Shown here: positions 35,492-44,266 of the stretch, in pieces
Layout: the number at the start of each line of letters is the position of its first letter
Position numbering within the stretch: the first letter of the stretch is position 1
Origin: Streptomyces cyanogenus
GTDB lineage: Bacteria > Actinomycetota > Actinomycetes > Streptomycetales > Streptomycetaceae
DNA: 64,000 bases
Direction of reading: 5' to 3'
NCBI RefSeq assembly: GCF_017526105.1
Contig: NZ_CP071839.1
Span: forward strand, 7,044,001 to 7,108,000
Notes under the pieces: generated by a model
Told to the model about the DNA's origin: nothing
What the model saw: the letters and a program-made list of their open reading frames with translations, nothing else
Databases searched by the model: none
Made by a program: the position numbers and the translations under genes

Positions 35492-36676
35492 ATGGACTCC
35501 GCGACCTTGCTGGCACGGATCACCGACTACGCCAGCCGTCCCAACCCCTACCCGTTGTACGGGGAACTCCGCGAGGCCGGTCCCGTAGTGCCGCAGGCCG
35601 ACGGCAGCTACCTGATCGGCACCTACCACCACATCGCCGCTCTGCTCCACGACCCACGGATGAGTGCCGACCCCCGCACCCGCGGCGAGGCAACCCACAA
35701 GCCCCCGTTCCTGCGGCTCGACGACCCCGAACACCACAGGCTGCGCACCCTCGCCATGAGGCCCTTCGGACCCCCGCACAGCCCTGGCCGGGTCGACGGC
35801 ATGCGCGGCGAGATCGACCGGATCACCAGGGAACTGCTGGAGCCGTTCGAGGCGGGCCGGCAGATCGACATCGTCGACGACTTCGCCTATCCGCTGCCCG
35901 TCACCGTGATCTGCCGCCTGCTCGGCGTGCCGCACGAGGACGAACCCCTCTTCCGGGCCTGGTCCGACGCGCTCGTCGCCGCCGCCGACGTCAGGCCCGG
36001 CGAGGACACCGCCGAGCCGGACAAGGCCGGCGACCAGGCGCGGATGGAGATGGGCGGCTACCTGTTGAACCTGGCGGAACAGCGCCGCGGCAAGCCGGGC
36101 GACGACATGCTCTCCGCCTTCGCCAACGAGCCGGACCCGGCCCTGCGGCTCACCGACGAGGAACTCGCGGAAACCGCCGTACTGCTCCTCATCGCCGGAC
36201 ACGAGACCACGGTCAACCTCATCACCAACGGCGCCCTCACCCTCCTGCGCCAGCCCGAGCAGCTGGACCGGCTGCGCCGGGAACCGGAGCTCCTCCCGCG
36301 AGCGGTGGAGGAGCTGCTGCGCTACGAGCCCCCCGTCCACATGCGCGAGCGCATCCCGCACGCCGACATCGACATCGCCGGCACCCCCGTCCCCGCAGGC
36401 GCGTCCGTCGTTCTGGTGCTGGCCTCGGGCAACCGCGACCCGATGCGGTTCCGCGATCCCGACCGGTTCGACCCCGCCCGCCCGGACAACCAGCACCTCG
36501 GCTTCGGCAGCGGCATCCACGCCTGCTATGGCGGACCCCTGGCCCGCGTCGAGGCGTACGCCGCGCTCGGCGCCTTGCTTCCCCATCTCGGCAGCGCCCG
36601 CCTGGTCGAAGACCCGCCCCCGTACCGGCAGAACGCGATGCTTCGCGGACCCCGCCATCTGCCCATCCACCTGTGA
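35492..36676 (+). CDS. cytochrome P450
   Basis: The ATG at 35492 has CGAGGAG upstream. The 394-residue protein has the I-helix motif AGHETT (about 235-240), ExxR in EELLRYEPP and the heme loop FGSGIHACYGGPLARVEA with ligand Cys345 (Tyr follows where Leu is usual). It is a soluble class I bacterial P450. It is 30 bases downstream of the reductase gene, so ferredoxin, reductase and P450 make a self-contained set. The substrate is unknown. Confidence 0.92.
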   Translation: MDSATLLARITDYASRPNPYPLYGELREAGPVVPQADGSYLIGTYHHIAALLHDPRMSADPRTRGEATHKPPFLRLDDPEHHRLRTLAMRPFGPPHSPGRVDGMRGEIDRITRELLEPFEAGRQIDIVDDFAYPLPVTVICRLLGVPHEDEPLFRAWSDALVAAADVRPGEDTAEPDKAGDQARMEMGGYLLNLAEQRRGKPGDDMLSAFANEPDPALRLTDEELAETAVLLLIAGHETTVNLITNGALTLLRQPEQLDRLRREPELLPRAVEELLRYEPPVHMRERIPHADIDIAGTPVPAGASVVLVLASGNRDPMRFRDPDRFDPARPDNQHLGFGSGIHACYGGPLARVEAYAALGALLPHLGSARLVEDPPPYRQNAMLRGPRHLPIHL

Positions 36677-36985
36677 AGCCGAGAGGACACGGCGTCCTCG
36701 TCAGGCTACGGCGGGCTACGGCGGGGAGGGGGCGCCGTACGCTGTCGCGGATTTCGCACGCGGAGATGCCAAGCATGTGCGGGAGCTTCCCGTCCGTGCC
36801 GTCCCAGGCTTGCCTGCGCTGCAACTAGGCGCCGAGGATGATATCTGACTATTTAATCATCAGTGCGCAGAATGTCACATCCATACAGATGCCCCACGTG
36901 TGCCGCTCAACCGGACGACGCCGTTCACCACCGCTGCACACAGAGCCGCCGCGCCTCGTGCCGACGCTCTCTTCACCTCCGCACC

Positions 36986-37181
36986 GATGGGATGAACCGC
37001 GATGACGTACACCGACCAGACCGCCCTCGTCGAGCCGGTGAGTCACCGTGAGAAGCCGACTTCGCCCGCCTGCTGAGCGCCTGCGGCCCGCGGGCACGAC
37101 GCGACCTGGTCGACGAAGACCTCGCCTCCATGCAGCAACTGCTGGGCGGTGCAACCGGCGGACCTGAGCAACAGGCGTGAT
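36986..37181 (+). pseudogene. possible frameshifted small gene
   Basis: MTYTDQTALVEPV begins at 37003. After a frame change near 37045 the sequence reads DFARLLSACGPRARRDLVDEDLASMQQLL and stops at 37181. The second part has normal codon use, but I do not recognise the family. The rest of the gap 36677-37196 holds nothing I can support apart from an A+T-rich patch at 36840-36862. Confidence 0.25.
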
Positions 37182-37196
37182 CTGGTGCGTTGCCGT

Positions 37197-37600
37197 TCAG
37201 GTCGTCCCGATGGAGATGGCCCGCTCAGCGGCTGCGCGCAGGATCTCGACACTCTCGGCCAGGGCCTGATGCTCTGCCGGCGTCATGACAGGCTCGTGCA
37301 TCTGCTGTACGTCGAGACGAGTAGGCGGCGACGGGCAGCACCGCCCGTTCTTCGCGCAGGACAGCCTCGACGAGGCGGGCGGAGACAGCGCCGATACCGT
37401 ACTGGCTCGCGCCGGTGACCTCGATGATGGTGATGTTCGCGAAGCGAATATCGCGCTCGACCTCCTTGCGGATGTCCTCGACGGAGCACCCGCCTTGGCC
37501 CGGCAAGTCAACGACGGGGATGCCACCGACGGTCGCCGAGGACCACAACAGCACCTCGGAAGTGCCGCGGCGAACCAATTGCGGCGAGACTTCGCCGGTC
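37197..37600 (-). pseudogene. relic of L-lactate dehydrogenase (C-terminal half)
   Basis: The minus strand reads RGTSEVLLWSSATVGG, IRKEVERDIRFANITIIE, GASQYGIGAVSARLVEAVLR, ERAVLPVAAYSSR. In another frame it continues MTPAEHQALAESVEILRAAAERA. This is the C-terminal half of an LDH/MDH protein; about 20 codons are deleted where the frame changes near 37320. The NAD-binding half and catalytic His region are absent. Confidence 0.75.
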
Positions 37601-37817
37601 GGAAACGCGGGTGCGTTGTAGGGGGCGGCCCGCACCGGGGCGCTTCCCCACCAAGCGTAGGACGGGAGTTCGATACTCGCCCCTGCGCTCGGTGAGCTGT
37701 GTATCAGCTGCCCGCACCTATGGCCAGGACCGAGGCCACGCCGCCCTCACTACCGCTCCGACGGAAGCAGCTCTCCCCAGCACACGCAACGACACCGACG
37801 CCTTTCCCAGACGCGAT

Positions 37818-37857
37818 GTTGGCCTTCACTACCCATAACCGGGCAGTGAAGGCCAAC
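37818..37857. terminator. 13-bp perfect hairpin beside a tRNA relic
   Basis: GTTGGCCTTCACT (37818-37830) pairs perfectly with AGTGAAGGCCAAC (37845-37857). The loop includes ACCC…GGG. Homology to the initiator tRNA stops exactly where the right arm begins, so the hairpin marks a recombination or decay boundary. A former tRNA terminator is the simplest reading. Confidence 0.5.
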
Positions 37858-37918
37858 AGGATTTGAACCTGCGACCTCTGGGTGAGCCTAGCGAGCTACC
37901 GAGCTGCTCCACCCCGCG
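37858..37918 (-). pseudogene. relic of initiator tRNA (fMet)
   Basis: Read on the minus strand, the sequence matches actinobacterial tRNA-fMet from CGCGGGGTGGAGCAGCTC through the D arm, and again through AGAGGTCGCAGGTTCAAATC in the T arm. Three bases are missing from the anticodon loop (GGCTCA-CCC instead of GGCTCATAACCC), which removes the normal loop, and the 3' acceptor strand is replaced by unrelated sequence. It cannot fold as a working tRNA. Confidence 0.8.
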
Positions 37919-37961
37919 TCGGTGATACCACTCGACACGGAACTTTCGGGCCAGCGGAGCG

Positions 37962-38075
37962 TCCGCCGCGGACGAGGTTCCCCGCCTGGGGGCCCCTCTG
38001 CCCCTGGGCGACGTCGAACGTGACCGACTCGCCCTCGACCAGCTCGTGGTACCCGTTTCCGGCGATGTTGGAGCT
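37962..38075 (-). pseudogene. relic of a cold-shock protein (C-terminal half)
   Basis: The minus strand reads NIAGNGYHELVEGESVTFDV, AQGQRGPQAGNLVRGG. This matches the last strands of CspA-like proteins (…GYR-L-EGQ-VEFEV-QGQKGPQA-NV). The RNA-binding N-terminal half is absent. It directly precedes the tRNA relic. Confidence 0.6.
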
Positions 38076-38300
38076 GGGCGAAGACGTCCGGTCCGCCAGC
38101 GTCCTGGATGATGTCGCTTACCGGCCTGCATCGCGAGGTTGTCCGCCGGGGACTCCGGATACAGATCCGCAGTGCCTACCCCCCAGCCTCGTGACCACGG
38201 ACGCATCGGGCAGGTCGACGTACTGGTAGGCAGCCGCAGTCACGAGGCGTCTCCGTGATCGGCGGTGTCTGCGGCTCGTCCGGCTTCGTTGGCCTCCGGG

Positions 38301-38540
38301 CGAGGCGGTCGGTTGCTCTGGGCTGCCGTATTCAGAGGCGACCTGGCCGGAAGGTTCACCGGAGGGGCTGTGGTTGACCGGAATGTCCTGGGCCACGGTG
38401 CCGCGTTGCCGGCCGGTCTGGTAGGCGTCCGGTTCGGCGCAGCCCAGGGTCCAGCAGGTGTACGGGGAGCCGAAGGCGTCCGGGATCCGGCTGAAGTCCT
38501 CGCTGGCGCTCTGCAGCTCGGTGGTACAGGTCCCTGCGCA
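38301..38540 (-). pseudogene. 3' fragment of an M20 amidohydrolase gene
   Basis: The minus strand reads ELQSASEDFSRIPDAFGSPY, TCWTLGCAEPDAYQ, RQRGTVAQDIPVNHSP. This is nearly identical to the C-terminal region of the intact amidohydrolase at 44.0-45.3 kb. DNA similarity extends past the gene end (38301-38525 against 43947-44266), but about 90 bases of the C-terminal coding part are deleted here. The 370 bases to its right hold no gene I can support. Confidence 0.75.
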
Positions 38541-38905
38541 AGCCGGTGTGGCAGCCTCCGCCGTGGGCGTTCGGTGTTGTGTGGACACCGTTGTACGCGA
38601 CGATCGCCTACGCCGGCGGACCGATAGGGGGTCACGGTTCAAGGAACGGCGACACTGGTCCGAGCCGCCGCCACGGCTGAGGTGCACACCGATCGCCGAC
38701 GTCGCCAGGCTCAGTACGGCGGCTGCGCACCGGGCGATCCGGAAGTCGCGACGTGAGGTGGCATCGACGTGGGAGCCGACCACCGAGACGAGAACGGTGA
38801 CGTCGATCGCGGCGGAGATCTGGCGGCCTGCCCGGGGACGTCGCACGATGCGCGGGAGCGGCGCGCAGGAGCCAGGCGCAGGCTGGACAGTGGAGGTGGG
38901 TTGCC

Positions 38906-40996
38906 GTGGCGCACAACGAAGCCATTTCGCCCGTCGAGGGTGCGGCAGTACTGGAAGCTCTGTTCCACCAATCCCCGGCCGGCCTGATGCTCCTGGACAC
39001 GGAACTGCGTATCCTATGGATCAACGTCGACACGCCGGTCCTGGAATCGGGCACCCCTGAAGAGATCCTAGGCCGACGCTTCACCGACGTATATGACCTT
39101 TCCGCGCCCGGTGAGGTCGAGGCGATGCTGCACGGCGTGCTGGAGAGCGGCGCGCCCGCTCGGGGGCGGCGATTGGCGGTGCGTCCGAAGGGCGCGCCGG
39201 GGCCGGAGTACCGGTTCTCCGTCTCGGCATTTCGTCTTGAGGACGCGCAGGGCAGGATCCTCGGAGTGCTGACGGAGATACTCGGTGTCACCGAACGCGC
39301 AAAGGTACGCGCCCGTCTGCGCCTCCTCGGCTCGGTGCGTGACCGCGTGGGACAGACCCTCGACGTTGTGGCCACCTGCGAGGATTTGGTGCAGGCGGTG
39401 GTGCCGGACCTCGCCGACATCGCCGTGGTGGACGTGGTGGAGGCAGTGGCGCGTGGCGAGGAACCTCCGCCGAGTCCCCTCGGACGGGAGGTGCCGCTGC
39501 GCCGTGCCGCCTTCATCCGCAGTGGCGGCGAGGACCAGGTCCAGGCACATCCGGTGGGTGACGTGCGCGCTCTGCCGTTCCCGACGCCCTACGCCCAGAC
39601 GCTGACCGACCTCAAGCCACGCCTCATCGCCCTGGGTCCCGAAACACCTTGGCTGGCGGCCGTCCCGCAGCGCGCCGAAGCGATCCGCGCCTCAGGCGCC
39701 CACAGCCTCATCACAGCACCCCTGACCCTGCGGGGAAAGGTGCTGGGACTGATGAGCCTGTACCGCACCGACCAGGGCGACGTCTACGACCAGGGCGATG
39801 TCACCCTCGCCGAAGCAGTGGCCGCTCACGCCGCACTGTGCATCGACAACGCCCGCCGTTACACCCGCGAACACACCATCGCCCTGACGATCCAGCGCCA
39901 CCTGCTGCTTCCCGAGGTTGCGACGCAGACGACCGTTGAAACCGCGCACATACTGGTGCCCTCTGAAACCGGTGGAGGCAGCGGGTTCGTCACATTCGCC
40001 CTGTCCGGCGCCCGCACCGCACTGGTGGTGGGCGAAGTGGCCGGTCAAGGCATCCATGCGGCCACCACCATGGGACAGATAGGAACCGCCGCACACTCCC
40101 TGGCCGCGCTCGACCTGGAGCCCGACGAGCTCCTCGCCCGCCTCAACGACACCGCCATCAGCCTGGCGCAGGAACGCGCCGCTCTGCCGCCCGGCGACCC
40201 CATGCCGCTCATGGGAAGCTGCGCGTACGCGGTCTACGACCCGCTCGCCGGGACCTGCACTATCGCCCTGGCCGGCCACCCCCCACCCGTCATCGCCCAT
40301 CCTGATGGGAGCACCCAGATCCCTGACCTACCGAGCGGACCTCTCCTGGGCAGGACCGAAGGGCCCCCCTTCGCTGCCACGACGGTCTCTCTCCCCGACG
40401 GCAGCGTCCTCGCCTTCTACACGCGATCCCTCCTGCACACCTCCCAGGCCCCGGAGACCCTCCAACGAGTGCTGGCCCACACTGACCGGCCCCTGCAGGA
40501 TCTGTGCGACGACGTGCTCTACCGGCTACGGAACGACACCCGCCACGGCGACGTCATCCTCCTCCTCGCCCGCACCCACACATTCCCCGCGGACCAGGTC
40601 GCCGCTTGGCATCTCGACCCCCACCCCAAAGCCGTCGCCGCGGCGCGCGCCCACACCGAACACCAGCTCACCCATTGGGGAGTGGATGGGGAAACCGCCT
40701 ACACCACCGAACTGATCGTCAGCGAGCTGGTCACCAACGCCATCCGCTACGGCACCCCGCCCCTGCGGTTGCGGCTCATCAAGGACCGCACGCTCACCTG
40801 CGAAGTCCATGACAGCAATGCCCTAGCGCCGCGGCTGCGCCACGCGAAAACCATCGACGAAGGCGGGCGCGGCCTGTTCATCATCGCCCGACTCGCGCAG
40901 AGCTGGGGTGTCCGGTACTCCCTTGACAGCAAGATCGTCTGGGCCGAGCAGGCTCTGCCGCCCGCAACCTCGCCCCATCCCCGACAGCGGTCATAG
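38906..40996 (+). CDS. PAS-GAF-(degenerate SpoIIE)-HATPase signalling protein
   Basis: The GTG at 38906 has GGAGGTGGG upstream. The 696-residue chain has a PAS domain (about 15-125), a GAF domain (about 145-320), a SpoIIE-like domain (about 335-555) and a C-terminal HATPase domain (about 565-685; ELIVSELVTNAIRYG, EVHDSNALAPR, DEGGRGLFIIARLA). The SpoIIE part has lost its metal ligands: GGDWYD is replaced by GGGSGFV, GDVxGxG by GEVAGQG, YTDGL by YTRSL and EDDVALL by HGDVILL. The kinase half looks intact. A STAS or sigma partner is expected, but none is adjacent. Confidence 0.85.
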   Translation: MAHNEAISPVEGAAVLEALFHQSPAGLMLLDTELRILWINVDTPVLESGTPEEILGRRFTDVYDLSAPGEVEAMLHGVLESGAPARGRRLAVRPKGAPGPEYRFSVSAFRLEDAQGRILGVLTEILGVTERAKVRARLRLLGSVRDRVGQTLDVVATCEDLVQAVVPDLADIAVVDVVEAVARGEEPPPSPLGREVPLRRAAFIRSGGEDQVQAHPVGDVRALPFPTPYAQTLTDLKPRLIALGPETPWLAAVPQRAEAIRASGAHSLITAPLTLRGKVLGLMSLYRTDQGDVYDQGDVTLAEAVAAHAALCIDNARRYTREHTIALTIQRHLLLPEVATQTTVETAHILVPSETGGGSGFVTFALSGARTALVVGEVAGQGIHAATTMGQIGTAAHSLAALDLEPDELLARLNDTAISLAQERAALPPGDPMPLMGSCAYAVYDPLAGTCTIALAGHPPPVIAHPDGSTQIPDLPSGPLLGRTEGPPFAATTVSLPDGSVLAFYTRSLLHTSQAPETLQRVLAHTDRPLQDLCDDVLYRLRNDTRHGDVILLLARTHTFPADQVAAWHLDPHPKAVAAARAHTEHQLTHWGVDGETAYTTELIVSELVTNAIRYGTPPLRLRLIKDRTLTCEVHDSNALAPRLRHAKTIDEGGRGLFIIARLAQSWGVRYSLDSKIVWAEQALPPATSPHPRQRS

Positions 40997-41026
40997 CGTT
41001 ACCGCCCGGATCGTCCTCGGTCAGCC

Positions 41027-41281
41027 GTGCCGGCGAGAGCGCGGCGGTGCAGCCGCTCGGTGGCCTGGCACATCCTGCTCACGATGGGCTTGGACACCAT
41101 CGCCCTGGTCTGGCCGGGTGCGACCCCACGTGTCTTTGGCATTCTCTTCGGCGTCACTGGCGCGGACTCCATCCTGCTGGGACTGATCTGCTTCCCGGGC
41201 ACGCTGGAGTCGATCCTGCTGCTCGCCCCCCGGCCATGCCGGGGCGGAGGCCGGCACGTCTCCTTGGGGATCATCGGATAG
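41027..41281 (+). pseudogene. probable relic of a small HdeD-like membrane protein
   Basis: The 84-codon frame contains WHILLTMGLDTIALVWPGAT, RVFGILFGVTGADSILLGL, with two hydrophobic helices. It resembles one repeat of HdeD/DUF308 membrane proteins (…G-IALVWPG-T---L-ILFG…). The rest of the six-helix protein is missing. The following 320 bases to the next gene end hold only weak, unrecognised frames. Confidence 0.4.
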
Positions 41282-41604
41282 GGCCGCAGGGCTCCGGCCG
41301 GCGGTCGCGAGGCGCTCTCGTGGCTCGGACGGAGCGACTGCGTTCGAAGCCCTGGAGGCATCGCTGCGGACAGCCGCCTCCGCATGGATCAGGAGGGCCA
41401 CTCTGTCAGTGTCCAGCTGACCGGTGCCTCCGGCACGATCGAGGTGCTGGTGGATCCGGCGCCCTGGGCCGGCACCGTTGGTTCTCGAGCTCCAGCGGCC
41501 GCCGACGACGACCGGTGGACCAGTCGCACGGCTGGCCGGGACGCAGGCGCCACTGGCCCACGGTCTACACATGAGCTGCCGTGGGCGGTCCGGCAGAGAC
41601 ATGG

Positions 41605-42885
41605 TCAGGGCGGCCGCTGAGGCGTCGAGGGGGCATGGCGAGAGGTGGTCCGCGTTGTGTTGCGGGCATTCGTGAGTGCCATACCGACGACCAGTCCGAT
41701 GGCGATGGCGGTGACGATCGTGATGAGTTTCTGCAGGTCTTGGAAGCCTTCGATGACGTAGCCGCCGGCCAGGGTGGTCAGGCCGCGCAGGCCCAGCGAG
41801 CCGACGGTGAGGGTGAAGAAGCCAGGCAGGATGAGGATCAACCGAGGAGGGCGGGCGGGGTTGCGGTCCAGCAGATTGGCTGCGGCGGCCAGCACCACGG
41901 CAGCGACGAATGTGCCCCCGGTCTCCCGGATCAGCTTGGTGAACAGTGACTGCACACCGACGGTGGCGTAGACAAGCACGAGGAGAGTCCCGAAGAAGCG
42001 GTGGGGGATTGCGAAGGCCAGGACCGTGCCGGCGGTGAAGGCGATCCCGCCCGGGATCAGTGCCCACTTGGGCAGGTCGGCTCTGGCGGCGGTGTCGAAG
42101 AGGGCGTTGAGGGGGGTGCCGGTGACGAAGACGCCCAGCAGGACACCGAGGTAGAGCTGGACGAGCAGGAATATGGAGTAGACGAGCCGGATCGCGCCGG
42201 TGGTGATGAGGCCGACGGCCAGCTCGGTGGTCGATGCGCTCAGGAAGTCACCGGGAATGAAGTAGAACAGCGCTGGGAGCATCAGCAGTACCGGGCCGCC
42301 GTGCGCCGGATCGCCGGTGAACACTTCGATGGTGACGACGGAGACGACGGCTGAGACCACCAGGGGGAGGACTTTGGACAGTCGCGGTGCATGAACGGCG
42401 GCGACCACGAGTGCCGCGGCGATCGCGCCCAGGACGGCTGTGGTGGTGATCTCGTACCAGGTGGGCTGGACGAGCGGGGCGAAGCCCAGGGAGAACAGCA
42501 GAACGCCGAGGAACTTGAGCCACCACGGGTACGGAGGCGGTGCCGCCTCGATGCGCGCCAGCCTGCGGTCGGCCTCGGCCACCTTGACCTTGCCCGCCTC
42601 TACGTCGGCCAGCAAGGGCTTGAGCCCAGCGGCTTGGTCGAGCCGGATCACCTCCGGGAAGCCGTGCACGCACACCGTGCGCATCCGGCCGTCGGCCGTG
42701 ACGATCGAGAGCACGGCCGCTTCGGGCACGAGGACTACGGACGCTTCGCCGCCGAAGGCGCGAGCGCTGGTGTGCACAGCCCGCTCGATGGAGTAGGCGC
42801 CCTCGCCGGAAGAACGCAGCAGCAAGGCGGTGAGGCGGGCCAGGAAGGCGGTCAGATCGTCCAGGCCGGCGGCCGGATGCCCCAT
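41605..42885 (-). CDS. ThrE-type threonine/serine exporter family membrane protein
   Basis: The ATG at 42885 has GGAGG upstream. The 426-residue protein has a soluble N-terminal part (about 1-130, LLLRSSGEGAYSIERAVH, VVLVPEAAVLSIV) followed by about ten membrane helices. This is the ThrE/PRM10 architecture with the DUF1212 and DUF3815 halves fused; PALFYFIPGDFLSAS lies in the DUF1212 half and LDRNPARPPRLILILPGFF in the second. It probably exports small amino acids, but the substrate is inferred only from the family. Confidence 0.87.
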   Translation of the reverse strand: MGHPAAGLDDLTAFLARLTALLLRSSGEGAYSIERAVHTSARAFGGEASVVLVPEAAVLSIVTADGRMRTVCVHGFPEVIRLDQAAGLKPLLADVEAGKVKVAEADRRLARIEAAPPPYPWWLKFLGVLLFSLGFAPLVQPTWYEITTTAVLGAIAAALVVAAVHAPRLSKVLPLVVSAVVSVVTIEVFTGDPAHGGPVLLMLPALFYFIPGDFLSASTTELAVGLITTGAIRLVYSIFLLVQLYLGVLLGVFVTGTPLNALFDTAARADLPKWALIPGGIAFTAGTVLAFAIPHRFFGTLLVLVYATVGVQSLFTKLIRETGGTFVAAVVLAAAANLLDRNPARPPRLILILPGFFTLTVGSLGLRGLTTLAGGYVIEGFQDLQKLITIVTAIAIGLVVGMALTNARNTTRTTSRHAPSTPQRPP

Positions 42886-42948
42886 GCCCGCCTCCTTCGC
42901 CGACGTCGGGAACACCAGGGTGCAGGGCGCGAAAGGCGTCGTAGTCCG

Positions 42949-43380
42949 TTACGGCATCAATCGATAGGTCGGGGGAAAGAACTGCACTGCCCATCGGCGG
43001 AAGTGGAAAATGTCGCTACCCCCGTGCGATCGGAGGATGTCGACCGTCCGCCTGGCCTCGTCCTTGCCCCGCACCGGAACGAAGATCAGCCATTTTCCCT
43101 GGCTCAAGGCGGCAGAGTGGGCCGCTACCGTTTCACCTTCGTACCCCCCGTGCTGCAGCCCGCGCATGAAGCGGCCGTAAAGGCCATGCGAGGTTCCCTT
43201 GCTGTCCAGTAGTCGTTGCCCTTCCGGCCCCTTCAGCACGTTCACGCGGGACAGATTGATCCCGGCTTGTTCCAGTTGATGACAAGCAGCCGTATACCGT
43301 TCTTTGTTGTCCAGAACGGCAGCTACACGCTTCATGGGATACAAGTAGAAGCGCTCTTCGTTCATCCGCGGCTGACCCAT
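42949..43380 (-). CDS. hypothetical protein, general-stress-like
   Basis: The ATG at 43380 has AAGGGG upstream. The 143-residue protein reads RVAAVLDNKERYTAACHQLEQ, GINLSRVNVLKGPEG, YGRFMRGLQHGGYEGETV, KWLIFVPVRGKDEAR. The alternation of a beta strand, a helix and the 'L-GPEG' turn resembles the YflT/DUF1269-type stress proteins that sense or bind at membranes, but I cannot assign a family firmly. It ends 63 bases upstream of the ThrE-type gene on the same strand and may share its transcript. Confidence 0.65.
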   Translation of the reverse strand: MGQPRMNEERFYLYPMKRVAAVLDNKERYTAACHQLEQAGINLSRVNVLKGPEGQRLLDSKGTSHGLYGRFMRGLQHGGYEGETVAAHSAALSQGKWLIFVPVRGKDEARRTVDILRSHGGSDIFHFRRWAVQFFPPTYRLMP

Positions 43381-43435
43381 ACGAACCCCTTCATGTCGCT
43401 TCTCATCGAGGGTGGCGCCCCCAGACCCGCATTCT

Positions 43436-43720
43436 TCATGATTTCCGCGGGAGCACGGTGAGAACCCGGACCACGTGATCCCGGAATTCCTCCATGAAGT
43501 CTCGGAGGAAACGTTCCGTATGCTCGTCGACGACTCCACCGTCACCGGTGAAGACATTGGGATTGAATCTGACATATGCCTCCGGTGCATTCATTTGCGG
43601 CGAGTCACAGAAGCTCAGGACACCGCGCAGTCTCTGCTTGGCTAGGGCAGTGCCGAGGACGCCGGGGGAGTCGCCAGACTTCCCACGAAGTAGCCGACCC
43701 TGTACGTAGTCATCGGTTCC
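43436..43720 (-). pseudogene. relic of an NADPH-dependent FMN reductase (C-terminal half)
   Basis: The minus strand reads GVLGTALAKQRLRGVLSFCD, SPQMNAPEAYVRFNPNVF, GGVVDEHTERFLRDFMEEF. This matches the end of SsuE/ArsH-like flavodoxin-fold reductases (…LRRVLSFLDAPVM-QPEAY…F-DEDG-V-DE-TR-FL…). The N-terminal FMN-binding loop is missing and upstream codons are unrelated. The 280 bases to the M20 gene hold no gene, but the last 55 are part of a duplicated segment. Confidence 0.65.
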
Positions 43721-43946
43721 TCGATTCAATTCAGTGCGCGTCTTGCGTTCTTCCGTTTTTGGGTATCGCGCGCTCCGGCGGGCAGGGAGTTCCGCAAGGA
43801 ACGAAACCACGGCCGGGAGTGGAGCGCGTGCCAGCAGGTCCGTCCAGGTGACCGCGTGCGTTCACCGCCGCCCACCCGCATTCCTTGACGGAGGTGTGAA
43901 GCGCGGCGCTGAGAACCGAAGCCGCGCCAGCTGCGCAGACTGCCGC

Positions 43947-44266
43947 CGAGGCGGTCGATTGCCCTGTGCTGCGGCATCAGAGGCGAACCGGCGCCGGAAG
44001 GCTCATCGGCTCGTACGGCCCGGTTTCCCGAGATGGGTGAGTGCGGCTGTAACGAGGGCCTGGACGCCGGTGTCCAGGGTGGGCTGCAGGACCGGTGCGA
44101 AGCGGGGGCTGTGGTTGACCGCAATCTCCTGAGCCACGGTGCCGCGTTGCCGGGCCGCCTGGTAGGCGTCCGGATCGGCGCAGCCCAGGGCCCAGTAGGT
44201 GTACGGGGTGCCGAAGGCGTCCGGGATCCGGCTGAAGTCCTCGCTGGCGCTCTGCATCTCGATGGT
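43947..44266. repeat. segment duplicated at 38301-38525
   Basis: This stretch, covering the 3' end of the amidohydrolase gene and about 50 bases beyond it, is repeated in shortened form at 38301-38525, in the same orientation. Identity is high across the phrases GGGCTGTGGTTGACCG and CGTCCGGGATCCGGCTGAAG. The copy at 38 kb lacks about 90 bases of coding sequence. Confidence 0.7.

Noticed and set aside
36677..36699. Terminator after the second P450 gene
   Set aside because: GAGGAC and GTCCTC form only a 6-bp stem with no T run, too weak to call in this composition.
37829..38206. 125-codon minus-strand ORF ending in VEQLGSSLG…FKSCWPS
   Set aside because: This is the well-known false protein made by translating a tRNA gene. 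Here it marks the tRNA-fMet relic, with a cold-shock relic in another frame.
41282..41604. Small plus-strand frames after the HdeD-like relic
   Set aside because: Frames such as the one at 41384 have a short hydrophobic-like start but no ribosome site and no recognisable domain.
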